Shown: piece after piece, positions 1-6,559 of the stretch
Position numbering within the stretch: position 1 is the stretch's first letter
Layout of the letters: every line of letters begins with the position of its first letter
DNA from: Ktedonobacteraceae bacterium
GTDB taxonomy: Bacteria; Chloroflexota; Ktedonobacteria; Ktedonobacterales; Ktedonobacteraceae
Reading direction: 5' to 3'
DNA length: 8,053 nucleotides
Assembly: GCA_017354095.1 (NCBI GenBank)
Contig: JAFMRP010000185.1
Location: 1 to 8,053, forward strand
The notes under the pieces: generated by a model
Told to the model about the DNA's origin: nothing
What the model saw: only the letters and a program-made list of their open reading frames with translations
Database searches by the model: none
Made by a program: the position numbers and the translations under genes

Positions 1-20
1 ATAGTTGGTAGTTGAATTGT

Positions 21-605
21 TTATTTGAGGCCTTCGACGACCTCCTGCGCTGATACCACGCTGGCCTGGCGCGGGAAGATCTTCTGAGTAAGGACCCGGT
101 GGACCTCTTCATCTCTATCAGCGCAGCAATCCTCTACCACGACCAGTTCATAATCCATATCAGCCGCCCAGCGTACCGTTGAGAGGACGACACCACTGGT
201 AGCGATACCCATTAATATCAGCCTCCTGACTCCCTGTGCTCGTAAGATAGTCTCAAGGTCAGTCGTGCTAAAGGCCCCCACGCGGCGTTTGGTGACAACG
301 CTCTCTCCAGGCAAGGGGAACACACGAGCGTGTATCTCCGCGCCCGGCGCCCCCTCGCGGAGACGACCTGCCTCGCGGAGAGCTGCGAAAGAGCGATTAC
401 GCGGGCTGATCTCCGGGTAGCCATCGCGGAAACGTACGACGACATAGATGATGGTTAGATGCGCCTCGCGGGCCGCGTTAAGTATCGAAACCGCTCGCTC
501 TAGAAACGCTTCCTGCTTCTCCCCCAGGCTGGAAAGCATATCATTCTGGTAGTCCATGACCAGGAGCGCGGCAGATGCACCGTTCAGTGTGAATGCGGCT
601 GGCAT
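21..605 (-). CDS. Isochorismatase-fold (cysteine hydrolase superfamily) protein lacking the catalytic Cys
   Basis: A 194-residue cytosolic protein, the usual length for a single-domain isochorismatase-like hydrolase. The N-terminal strand ends in LLVMDYQND, giving the conserved Asp18; Lys106 sits in VVTKRRVGAFSTTDL, the second family position. The third motif reads GIATSGVV (residues 133-140), so the position that carries Cys in the amidase/nicotinamidase members is Val139. The following STVRWAADMDYELVVVEDC block is typical of the fold. The start is set by a strong AAGGAG seven bases upstream of the ATG. It begins 27 bp after the MFS transporter on the same strand, so the two are probably one transcript. 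True isochorismatases of the EntB/PhzD type also lack the Cys, but no isochorismate synthase or aryl-acid gene is nearby, so the substrate is unknown. The fold is secure; the reaction is not. The 20 bases beyond its stop show nothing I can interpret. Confidence 0.9.
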   Translation of the reverse strand: MPAAFTLNGASAALLVMDYQNDMLSSLGEKQEAFLERAVSILNAAREAHLTIIYVVVRFRDGYPEISPRNRSFAALREAGRLREGAPGAEIHARVFPLPGESVVTKRRVGAFSTTDLETILRAQGVRRLILMGIATSGVVLSTVRWAADMDYELVVVEDCCADRDEEVHRVLTQKIFPRQASVVSAQEVVEGLK

Positions 606-612
606 ATGTTTT

Positions 613-618
613 CTCCTT
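613..618 (-). promoter_or_regulatory. Ribosome binding site AAGGAG for the isochorismatase-like hydrolase
   Basis: Reads AAGGAG on the minus strand, seven bases before the ATG at 605. It lies inside the 27-bp gap after the transporter stop codon, which supports independent translation from a shared transcript. Confidence 0.75.
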
Positions 619-632
619 CCCGTCTACAGATT

Positions 633-2429
633 TCATGATTGTTTACCATGTGCTGTGGCGTGGATGCTGACATCTTCTTCATTATGGCTGGTGGCATCCT
701 CGCGAGCAAGCTGTTGTTTGCCACGGAGCAGGGATGCCACGGTCGCAACCAGGCACATAGCGGCAGATAAGTAAAAAACGCTATGCAGGCCCTCTGAGAA
801 TGGCGACGTCAGCAGGCTGGGGAAGAAGGTATGTCCCAGGAGATACACCTGTCTTGCTTGAGGCAGCGTATGGAGCACATTGTTTGGGATCAATTGTCCC
901 ATGGGATTGTAGCCCAGGAAGGCTGCGAAGAGCGCCGAAGTTGGTGGCAGATGCGCAATCACGTCCGCAGCACTGGCCGGAATGCCCTCGGTAGTCAGAC
1001 CATGCAAGAGCGTTGTGGGCAAAGAAGCCGCCAGACCCAGCGTGATCAAGCTGAAGAAGACGCCGATACTCACAATTGAGCCAGAGTTCTGAAAGGTTGA
1101 GCGCATACCAGACGCCACCCCGCGCAGTTCGCGTGGTACACTCCCCATGATAGAAGAGGTATTAGGTGAGGAGAACATTCCCTGCCCAATACCTAGCATG
1201 AAGAGTATCAGGGCGAACCAGATATAGTTAAAGTTCAGTGGTAAGATCGTGAGTAAGAAGAAGCCCAGAGCCTGGATGAACATGCCCAGCGTCGAGAAAG
1301 GACGCGCGCCAAACCGGTCTGAGAGCCAGCCACTCAACGGCCCCATCACGAGAAAACCAACCATTAGCGGGATCATATAGATGCCCGCCCACAAAGGTGT
1401 CACCTCATAATCATAGCCGTGCAATGGAAGCCAGATGCCTTGAAGCCAGATGACAAGCATGAATTGTAAACCACCACGCGCGATACTGGCCAGAAAACTA
1501 CTGGCGTTGCCAGCCGCGAACAGGCGGATCTTAAAGAGGTTCAGGCGAAACATCGGATCAGGAACATGTAATTCGACCCAGACAAATCCTCCGAGCAACA
1601 GGACGCCAAGAACCAGTGCGCCGAGAACCAGTGGATTGCCCCAGCCTGTAGGCGAGCCATTATATGGCTCGATCCCATACGTAATACCAATCAAAAGGAT
1701 CGTCGCGCCAGCAGCAAAGGTGATGTTTCCGAGCCAATCAATCTTCTGGTGCTGACGGGCCGTTGTTGTTTCTCGCAGCATCATATAGGCCCAGACCGTG
1801 CCAGCGATGCCAACCGGAACACTGACCAGAAAGACCAGGCGCCAATCAAAGTACGATAGAATGCCACCCAGAATCAGCCCGATGACTGAGCCGAGAATCG
1901 CCGCGATCTGGTTAATACCCAGTGCGAAGCCGCGCTGGTGCGCAGGGAAAGCATCCGTAATAATCGCTGCACTATTTGAGAGGAGAAAACCGCCGCCGAT
2001 CCCTTGTACAAGACGGAAGAGAATCAGTTCCAGGGCTCCCACATGGCCAGTGCCAGGGGTAAGCCAGAGGCAGATACTCCCAATAGTAAAGATCAAGAAA
2101 CCCAGGTTATAGAATCTTACACGTCCGAACATATCAGAGATACGCCCGAACGTGACCAGAAGCGTAGCAGTCACTACCATATAACCCAGCAGCATCCAGA
2201 GAAAATAGCCAGTCTCACCTGGTGCGAGTGGATCAATCTGAATCCCCTTAAAGATCACAGGTAACGAGATCAAGACAATACTTGAATCGATCGTAGCCAT
2301 TAAAACGCCAAGGGTCGTATTGGTGAGTGCAACCCATTTATAATGTGGCCCAACAGGCCGATTCCGTCGCGCTAAACGCTCAGCCCCATCAACATTCCGC
2401 CCATCCCCACTCTGTACGTCAGTCTGCAT
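633..2429 (-). CDS. DHA2-family MFS multidrug efflux transporter (about 14 transmembrane helices)
   Basis: An inner-membrane drug:proton antiporter-type protein of 598 residues from the chosen start. Visible motifs (numbered from that start): the helix-1 motif LMATIDSSIVLISLPV at about 43-58, typical of DHA2 members; motif A GRISDMFGRVR at about 95-105; a motif-C-like GSVIGLILGG at about 180-189, usual in antiporters; and a second motif A copy, GWLSDRFGARP, at about 367-377. Length and hydrophobic spacing fit 14 helices, with a loop of about 80 residues before the last helix, and a charged cytoplasmic tail. An in-frame GTG at 2495 would add 22 residues, but it has no ribosome site and lies at the predicted transcription start, so I prefer the ATG at 2429, preceded by GAGG five bases away. 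It is divergent from a TetR gene that probably represses it, and is followed by the isochorismatase-like gene. The substrate cannot be told from the sequence. Confidence 0.92.
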   Translation of the reverse strand: MQTDVQSGDGRNVDGAERLARRNRPVGPHYKWVALTNTTLGVLMATIDSSIVLISLPVIFKGIQIDPLAPGETGYFLWMLLGYMVVTATLLVTFGRISDMFGRVRFYNLGFLIFTIGSICLWLTPGTGHVGALELILFRLVQGIGGGFLLSNSAAIITDAFPAHQRGFALGINQIAAILGSVIGLILGGILSYFDWRLVFLVSVPVGIAGTVWAYMMLRETTTARQHQKIDWLGNITFAAGATILLIGITYGIEPYNGSPTGWGNPLVLGALVLGVLLLGGFVWVELHVPDPMFRLNLFKIRLFAAGNASSFLASIARGGLQFMLVIWLQGIWLPLHGYDYEVTPLWAGIYMIPLMVGFLVMGPLSGWLSDRFGARPFSTLGMFIQALGFFLLTILPLNFNYIWFALILFMLGIGQGMFSSPNTSSIMGSVPRELRGVASGMRSTFQNSGSIVSIGVFFSLITLGLAASLPTTLLHGLTTEGIPASAADVIAHLPPTSALFAAFLGYNPMGQLIPNNVLHTLPQARQVYLLGHTFFPSLLTSPFSEGLHSVFYLSAAMCLVATVASLLRGKQQLAREDATSHNEEDVSIHATAHGKQS

Positions 2430-2494
2430 ACTCGCCTCATTCTTTCCATAAAAGTTTGTTCTTAAAAATGGCAAATGGTTAACAGGTACCCTCA

Positions 2495-2511
2495 CTAGAA
2501 TTATATTCTAG
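2495..2511. promoter_or_regulatory. Probable TetR-family operator, 7-3-7 inverted repeat over the transporter -10
   Basis: CTAGAAT-TAT-ATTCTAG is a perfect inverted repeat with a 3-bp centre. A further half site follows at once (ATTCTAGAAT, a perfect 10-bp palindrome at 2505-2514), giving three half sites in 20 bp. The transporter -10 box (2500-2505) sits in the middle of the dyad, so a bound protein would block it. The natural candidate ligand is the divergent TetR product. That it binds here is inference; the dyad itself is seen directly. Confidence 0.6.
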
Positions 2512-2528
2512 AATTTGATTACAATCAA
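2500..2528 (-). promoter_or_regulatory. Promoter of the MFS transporter-hydrolase unit
   Basis: On the minus strand, TTGATT (2523-2528), a 17-bp spacer and a perfect TATAAT (2500-2505). The expected start is near 2493, leaving a leader of about 64 nt before the ATG at 2429. This argues against the upstream GTG as translation start. Confidence 0.7.
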
Positions 2529-2542
2529 GGTTATGCTATAAT
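2515..2542 (+). promoter_or_regulatory. Promoter of the tetR-family gene, extended -10
   Basis: TTGATT (2515-2520), a 16-bp spacer and TATAAT (2537-2542) preceded by TGC, an extended -10. The start would be near 2549, giving a leader of about 80 nt. Its -35 and that of the divergent transporter promoter are the two arms of TTGATT-AC-AATCAA (2515-2528), so the two promoters abut back to back. Confidence 0.7.
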
Positions 2543-2627
2543 TGACAAACGCAAACAGGAACTGAGGTAGAGCGTACAGAGAGTGGTAGCATAGCCGCCT
2601 GTACAGAGAGAAGGGGTTCGTTGCATC

Positions 2628-3290
2628 ATGATAGTTGGAGATTCAGAGCAGGGTACGACAAAAGAATCCCGAAGGCAAGCAATACTGGAAGCAGCACTTG
2701 CCTGTTTTGCAAGCAAAGGCTTCACGGAGACAACGATGGAGGATATCCGGAAGCTTTCTGGGGCCAGTATGGGGAGTATTTATCATCATTTCTCCAATAA
2801 AGAGATGCTCGCGCGCGCACTCTACCTCGAAGGGCGCAGTAGTCTCCATACCGCAATTTCTGCATCTCTCACCAGGCATTCTCTCCACGAAGGCATTGAG
2901 GCTATTGTCCATGCATATCTGGATTGGTTCGAGCAGCACGCAGATCTAGGGCAATACGTCATGCAAGCAGGTGATTCAGAATATCTGAGTGCATACGTAA
3001 AAGTGCTCCGTCAGAAGACCAGAACCACGCTTCCAACGGAAACCCTTTCAGAACAATTGTTACGGTGGCTCGCCCCCTATATCAGCGACGGGAGTGTCGT
3101 AAGGCTGCCAAGTTCGCTCTACCTCCCGCTCATTATAGGGCCCAGTCGAGAATTTATCCGCATCTGGTTGAGGACCCGGCACCCCGAGGAAATACAAGTG
3201 GCAAGAGATCCCCTTGCGAAAGCGGCATGGCTTGTAATAGCCGCCCCTTCTTCCCAGACGAGTATGCTGAACGCGGAGACAGATAGATAA
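2628..3290 (+). CDS. TetR/AcrR-family transcriptional regulator
   Basis: A 220-residue DNA-binding repressor of usual TetR length. The N-terminal helix-turn-helix domain spans about residues 15-63: RRQAILEAALACFASKGF for helix 1, TTMEDIRKLSGAS for helix 2 and the turn, then MGSIYHHFSNKEML, the recognition helix with the classic YxHFxxKExL ending. The remainder, about 65-205, is the helical ligand-binding and dimerisation domain, which is not conserved enough to name a ligand. The ATG at 2628 has AAGGGG 11 bases upstream, a slightly long spacing. It is transcribed divergently from the MFS transporter, with operator-like dyads between the two, which points to local control of the transporter and of its own gene. 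Effector unknown. Confidence 0.93.
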   Translation: MIVGDSEQGTTKESRRQAILEAALACFASKGFTETTMEDIRKLSGASMGSIYHHFSNKEMLARALYLEGRSSLHTAISASLTRHSLHEGIEAIVHAYLDWFEQHADLGQYVMQAGDSEYLSAYVKVLRQKTRTTLPTETLSEQLLRWLAPYISDGSVVRLPSSLYLPLIIGPSREFIRIWLRTRHPEEIQVARDPLAKAAWLVIAAPSSQTSMLNAETDR

Positions 3291-3341
3291 TTAGTTCCTC
3301 GCTGTGCTTGTTTGATTATGAAGGCATAGCCGCCCACCCCC

Positions 3342-3372
3342 TTGACTTCAAGTCGACTTGAACTGGTACAAC
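3342..3372 (+). promoter_or_regulatory. MerR/SoxR-type promoter of the thioredoxin gene (19-bp spacer with palindrome)
   Basis: TTGACT (3342-3347) and TACAAC (3367-3372) are 19 bp apart, too far for ordinary sigma70 use but diagnostic of promoters untwisted by MerR-family activators. TTCAAGTCGACTTGAA, a perfect 16-bp palindrome at 3347-3362, fills the spacer. Its core TCAAGT-NN-ACTTGA is the same as the SoxR box core as I recall it from the enteric soxS promoter. No MerR-family gene lies in this window, so the regulator would act in trans. Boxes and palindrome are seen; the regulator class is inferred. Confidence 0.65.
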
Positions 3373-3380
3373 TTCCATTG

Positions 3381-3403
3381 CAGGCCTTTAAGCGAAAGGC
3401 TTG
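3381..3403 (+). other. Stem-loop at the 5' end of the thioredoxin leader
   Basis: CAGGCCTTT pairs with AAAGGCTTG across a 5-nt AAGCG loop: nine pairs including one G-U. The predicted transcription start is near 3379, so the hairpin would sit at the very 5' end of the mRNA. There is no U tract, so it is not a terminator. A role in mRNA stability is possible but unproven. Confidence 0.4.
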
Positions 3404-3441
3404 AAAGTGCGTAACAAAAATGTTCAGAAAGGCACAATGGA

Positions 3442-3807
3442 ATGAATACGACCGAAAGCTTGCACGAACAGAAACAGGTGTTTGCCGTTGGTGACCAGGA
3501 TTTTGAGGTTAAAATTCTCAAGTCAAAGATGCCAATGGTTGTCGATTTTACCGCCGAGTGGTGCCCACCCTGTCATGTGCTGGAGCCGATCTATGAGCGG
3601 CTCAGCACGGAGTACAAGGGGCGATTGGGTTTTGCGAAAGTGGACATCGATGAGCATCCCAATGTGCAGTGGCAGTTCAGGGTACAGGCGGCGCCCACAC
3701 TGATCTTTTTCAAAGATGGGAAGGAGATTGAGCGCATTGTGGGGCCACATCCAGGCCGTCTGAAGAGCACGATTGATCGCATTCTGGCCAATCATGGGAT
3801 TGGCTAA
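3442..3807 (+). CDS. Thioredoxin-family protein with a WCPPC active site
   Basis: A 121-residue cytosolic thiol-disulfide oxidoreductase with a single thioredoxin fold and no signal peptide or membrane segment. The active site is AEWCPPC, Cys41 and Cys44, with Pro in place of the usual Gly of WCGPC. The buried Asp is Asp35 in VVDFTAEW, the cis-proline is Pro85 in QAAPT, followed by LIFFKDGKEIERIVG, all standard thioredoxin. The first 15 residues extend a little beyond the classic N-terminus. CPPC sites occur in some thioredoxin-like proteins, and the change should shift the redox potential. The ATG is preceded by GAAAGG nine bases upstream; an earlier ATG at 3437 opens a two-codon frame (ATG-GAA-TGA) that overlaps the true start. 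It stands alone, convergent with the EamA gene, behind a MerR-type promoter, which suggests redox or thiol stress control. Confidence 0.93.
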   Translation: MNTTESLHEQKQVFAVGDQDFEVKILKSKMPMVVDFTAEWCPPCHVLEPIYERLSTEYKGRLGFAKVDIDEHPNVQWQFRVQAAPTLIFFKDGKEIERIVGPHPGRLKSTIDRILANHGIG

Positions 3808-3816
3808 GATGTGAGG

Positions 3817-3856
3817 GCAATGGCACTCTCAGCGATTCACATGAGAGCGCCATTGC
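3817..3856. terminator. Hairpin between convergent genes, possible bidirectional terminator
   Basis: Two 15-nt arms (3817-3831 and 3842-3856) pair with only one A-C mismatch around a 10-nt loop. It begins 10 bp after the thioredoxin stop and ends 22 bp before the EamA stop, where both transcripts should end. Neither side has a U tract, so classic intrinsic termination is doubtful; it may instead protect 3' ends. Confidence 0.5.
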
Positions 3857-3878
3857 GCTATGCCCCCAGACAAATCTA

Positions 3879-4733
3879 TTAGCCGAGCGTAGCGATAATG
3901 ATAATGCCGGCAAAAATGAGCACAGCACCGATAATGCGGATCAGCCCAAAACCTTCTCCCAGAAAACGCCAGCCCATCAGTGCTCCGAAAACAATACTGA
4001 CCTCGCGGATAGAACCTGTATAGCTGACGCGGCCAAGGGAATAGGCGAAGAGCACGGCCCCATAGGTGACCAGCATGAGCAAGCCCACTACGATAATGCG
4101 CGACCAATTCGCGCGCAGTTCCGCTATCGCCAGTTGGGTACCATAGCGCAACGTGATGAAGGGGGCAGCCATGAGCGCAGAGAGGGAAAAGATCCAGACC
4201 GTATAGGTCAGTGGATTGGCCACGCGCATGGCCGCACCATCGATGGCGCTATAAATCGAGATGCAGACGGCGGTGAGCAGCGCTACGCCTATCCCCGCAA
4301 AGCTTAACCTGGTGACCGAGAGTTTCTGCCAGAATGCTCCAGATCCAACGACGACCAGGCCTATAACGAGCAGCAGAATACCGCCCAGGCCAAAGATACT
4401 GGGAGCATCCTTCAGGAAAAGCGCGATCCAGAGTGTAAGCAGCACAGGCGCGGCACCACGCGCAATGGGGTAGACCAGTGAAAAATCACCAATGTTATAA
4501 GCCCAGGTCAGCAAGATGAAGTACAGCGCTTCAGCCAGGGCGCTGAAAAAGATAAAGGGCCAAACCTGCTCCGGAACGGGCGTCAGAAACAAGACTGATG
4601 GCAGGCAGATCACACAGGTTAGCGTGGCCCACATCAAGAATACCTGCTTGTTGTGAGCCTGTTTAAGCAGTAAGTTCCATACGGCATGAAGAACAGCGGC
4701 ACCAAGGACAATGCTGAGCGCTGCGAGAGGCAT
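3879..4733 (-). CDS. EamA/DMT-superfamily transporter (10 transmembrane helices)
   Basis: A 284-residue inner-membrane protein made of two EamA repeats, the normal DMT length. Hydrophobic segments fall at about 3-22, 33-51, 57-79, 88-108, 113-132, 144-164, 176-196, 212-230, 240-258 and 265-283. The end of the first repeat shows SLVYPIARGAAPVLLTLW with LFLKDAPS; the second ends with SIREVSIVFGALMGWRFLGE and IRIIGAVLIFAGI, the paired signature of the family. DMT members export metabolites or amino acids, but the substrate cannot be read from the sequence. The ATG at 4733 has AAAGGA nine bases upstream. It follows the acyl-CoA synthetase by 42 bp with no terminator between, so co-transcription is likely. 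Its 3' end faces the thioredoxin gene. Confidence 0.9.
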   Translation of the reverse strand: MPLAALSIVLGAAVLHAVWNLLLKQAHNKQVFLMWATLTCVICLPSVLFLTPVPEQVWPFIFFSALAEALYFILLTWAYNIGDFSLVYPIARGAAPVLLTLWIALFLKDAPSIFGLGGILLLVIGLVVVGSGAFWQKLSVTRLSFAGIGVALLTAVCISIYSAIDGAAMRVANPLTYTVWIFSLSALMAAPFITLRYGTQLAIAELRANWSRIIVVGLLMLVTYGAVLFAYSLGRVSYTGSIREVSIVFGALMGWRFLGEGFGLIRIIGAVLIFAGIIIIATLG

Positions 4734-4775
4734 GAAGCAGCATCCTTTCTCGAGGGATAGGTTTCCATGATTATA

Positions 4776-6395
4776 TCACAGGCTGTGCATTTCATATTGA
4801 GTGCGCAGAACCTTCTTATCGAATTTGCCCACGCTGGTCTTGGGCACGGCCTCAATAAAGACCACATCGTCGGGGAGCCACCATTTCGCAACGCGCGCTC
4901 GCAGGTAATCAAGGATCTCTTCCTTGCTCACCTGGTCAAGAGCATCGGGCTTGGGTACGACGCAGGCCAGAGGTCGTTCACCCCATTTCGCGTGAGGAAT
5001 GCCGATCACACAGGCCTCCAGCACCTTTGGATGGCCCATGATCAACCCCTCCAGCTCTACCGAGGAGATCCATTCGCCACCTGACTTGACGAGATCCTTG
5101 GTGCGGTCAACAAGCTGAATGCTACCATCGTCGTCGACAACGGCCACATCCCCGGTACGCAGCCAGCCGTCGGCAAATTTAGATGCCGACTCAGTATCTT
5201 TGTAATATGCACGAGCAACCCAGGGGCCGCGCACCTGCAATTCGCCAAAGGTCTGATTGTCCCAGGGAACTTCCTGGCCGCTCTCCATATCAACAACACG
5301 AAATTCGACGCCAGGAATGACCGTGCCCTGCCTTGCACGAATGCGGAACTGCTCGTCAGGTGACAGGTCAAGCTGGTAGCTGCGCAGGCGACTGAGGGAG
5401 GCCAACGGAGAGGTCTCGGTCATACCCCAGGCATGGATAATGGGGATATTGTGGCGCTGCAGCCCCTCGATCAGAGCCTGAGGAGCAGCGGAGCCACCAG
5501 CAGCAATAGCGCGTAACGTAGAAAGATCGAAGCGCTCTTTCTCCAACAGGCTCAGCAAGCCGATCCAGATCGTCGGCACGCCAGCAGTAATCGTGACGCG
5601 TTCTTGCTCGATGACGCGAGCCACCCTGAGCGGGTCGCTAAAACGGCCAGGCAGGACGACCTTCGAGCCACTGAAGGCGGCAGCATGCGGAAAGCCCCAG
5701 GCATTGGCGTGAAACATCGGAACAATGGGGAAGACAACATCACGCTCTGAAAGCGCCATGCCCTCAACATGTCCAACCCCCATAGAATGCAGAAAGATCG
5801 AGCGGTGGCTGTAGACAACGCCTTTGGGATTACCAGTGGTGCCAGATGTATAGCACATGGCGGCGGCGCTGTTCTCGTCAAGGTCTGGCCAGGTGAACGT
5901 GGTGGGCTGATCGGCAATGAAGGTTTCGTAATCGATAGAAGGCCGGAGCCTGCCTGTGGCGTAGGGCGCGTCGCCCATAATGACATAGAGTTGCACAGTG
6001 GGGAGTTGGTCGACCAATTTCTCCACGATCGGCACAAGATCGCCATCAACAAACATCACCTTGTCGGCAGCATCATTAACGATATAGACGAGTTGATCGG
6101 CAAATAAACGGATGTTCAGGGTGTGCAACACGGCGCCCATGCAGGGAACAGCGTAATACAGCTCAAAATGGCGATAGGTGTTCCAGGCAAATGTTGCCAC
6201 ACGATCGCCATCACCCACACCAGCCTTCTTCAGCGCGTGTGCCAGCTGCATGACACGCCGGCCCCAGTCGGCGTAGGTATAGCGGTGCGGTTCACTCTCG
6301 GTCTGTGTAACGATCTCTTTGCGGGGAAACAGGTGAGTGACACGATGGAAGGCATGTTGTAATGTCAGGGGATAGTCCATCATTAAGCCTTGCAT
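4776..6395 (-). CDS. Medium/long-chain fatty acid--CoA ligase (ANL superfamily)
   Basis: A 539-residue cytosolic acyl-CoA synthetase that activates a fatty acid with ATP to an acyl-AMP and then an acyl-CoA. All ANL motifs are present: the P-loop YTSGTTGNPKG (182-192), VPMFHANAWGFP (225-236), GGSAAP (300-305), the A5 motif WGMTET (323-328), GWLRTGD (410-416), the hinge block from DRTKDLVKSGGEWIS (430-444), and catalytic Lys524 in PKTSVGKFDKK. The FHANAW, SGGEWISSVELE and AKWWLPD blocks match from memory the Thermus long-chain enzyme and the AlkK-like branch, so medium to long chains are likelier than acetate or aryl acids. The start has AGGAGG six bases upstream. The EamA transporter follows in the same direction. 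No other beta-oxidation gene is in the window. Chain length is not certain. Confidence 0.94.
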   Translation of the reverse strand: MQGLMMDYPLTLQHAFHRVTHLFPRKEIVTQTESEPHRYTYADWGRRVMQLAHALKKAGVGDGDRVATFAWNTYRHFELYYAVPCMGAVLHTLNIRLFADQLVYIVNDAADKVMFVDGDLVPIVEKLVDQLPTVQLYVIMGDAPYATGRLRPSIDYETFIADQPTTFTWPDLDENSAAAMCYTSGTTGNPKGVVYSHRSIFLHSMGVGHVEGMALSERDVVFPIVPMFHANAWGFPHAAAFSGSKVVLPGRFSDPLRVARVIEQERVTITAGVPTIWIGLLSLLEKERFDLSTLRAIAAGGSAAPQALIEGLQRHNIPIIHAWGMTETSPLASLSRLRSYQLDLSPDEQFRIRARQGTVIPGVEFRVVDMESGQEVPWDNQTFGELQVRGPWVARAYYKDTESASKFADGWLRTGDVAVVDDDGSIQLVDRTKDLVKSGGEWISSVELEGLIMGHPKVLEACVIGIPHAKWGERPLACVVPKPDALDQVSKEEILDYLRARVAKWWLPDDVVFIEAVPKTSVGKFDKKVLRTQYEMHSL

Positions 6396-6399
6396 TTAG

Positions 6400-6528
6400 A
6401 ACCTCCTCTTCGATGAACGCGGCGTGGTTCACGAACACTTGCTGGTAAAGTCAGGAGACGTGCGCGAGACCTTCCTCAACGACGTGAAAGGCTTTTTCCA
6501 ACGACTACAAGTTTTCAAGCTGGACTGA
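6400..6528 (+). pseudogene. Possible 3' remnant of a lost plus-strand gene
   Basis: A frame of 42 sense codons opens just after a TAG at 6397 and ends at TGA 6526-6528. It has no credible start: the only GTG (6424) lacks a ribosome site. Yet it shows coding-like base periodicity, with G/C-rich first and third positions and an A/T-rich second position, and it reads as plausible protein ending in VKGFFQRLQVFKLD. I do not recognise the family. It could be the tail of a gene whose 5' part was removed when the ligase was placed here, or chance in the ligase leader. Confidence 0.3.
6402..6407 (-). promoter_or_regulatory. Ribosome binding site AGGAGG for the acyl-CoA ligase
   Basis: A consensus AGGAGG six bases before the ATG at 6395. 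It fixes this start over the in-frame Met codons at residues 5 and 6. Confidence 0.8.
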
Positions 6529-6534
6529 CAGTAC

Positions 6535-6559
6535 AGTTATACAAACGTCAGGTATAACT
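6535..6559. promoter_or_regulatory. Possible operator at the acyl-CoA ligase promoter
   Basis: AGTTATAC and GTATAACT form a perfect 8-bp inverted repeat with a 9-bp spacer. One arm overlaps the -10 box and the spacer covers the expected start, a place suited to repression. A second short palindrome, AACTATAGTT (6556-6565), overlaps it. No regulator gene is adjacent. Confidence 0.4.

Noticed and set aside
21..605. A siderophore or phenazine locus suggested by the isochorismatase fold
   Set aside because: No isochorismate synthase, DHB dehydrogenase, NRPS or phenazine gene is present; the ligase at 4776-6395 looks like a fatty acyl-CoA synthetase, not an aryl-acid adenylase.
1798..2112. Plus-strand frames opposite the MFS gene
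   Set aside because: Antisense shadows rich in Pro, Arg and Ser with no ribosome site or family likeness.
2430..2495. 22-residue N-terminal extension of the MFS transporter from a GTG at 2495
   Set aside because: No ribosome site, the GTG lies at the predicted transcription start, and the extension is not hydrophobic or MFS-like; the ATG at 2429 has a GAGG.
2589..3334. 11-mer GCATAGCCGCC at 2589-2599 and 3324-3334
   Set aside because: Two short copies flanking tetR with no extension; within what chance gives in 8 kb.
5552..6052. 166-codon minus-strand frame within the acyl-CoA ligase
   Set aside because: It overlaps the P-loop region of a complete ANL enzyme in another frame and shows no domain.
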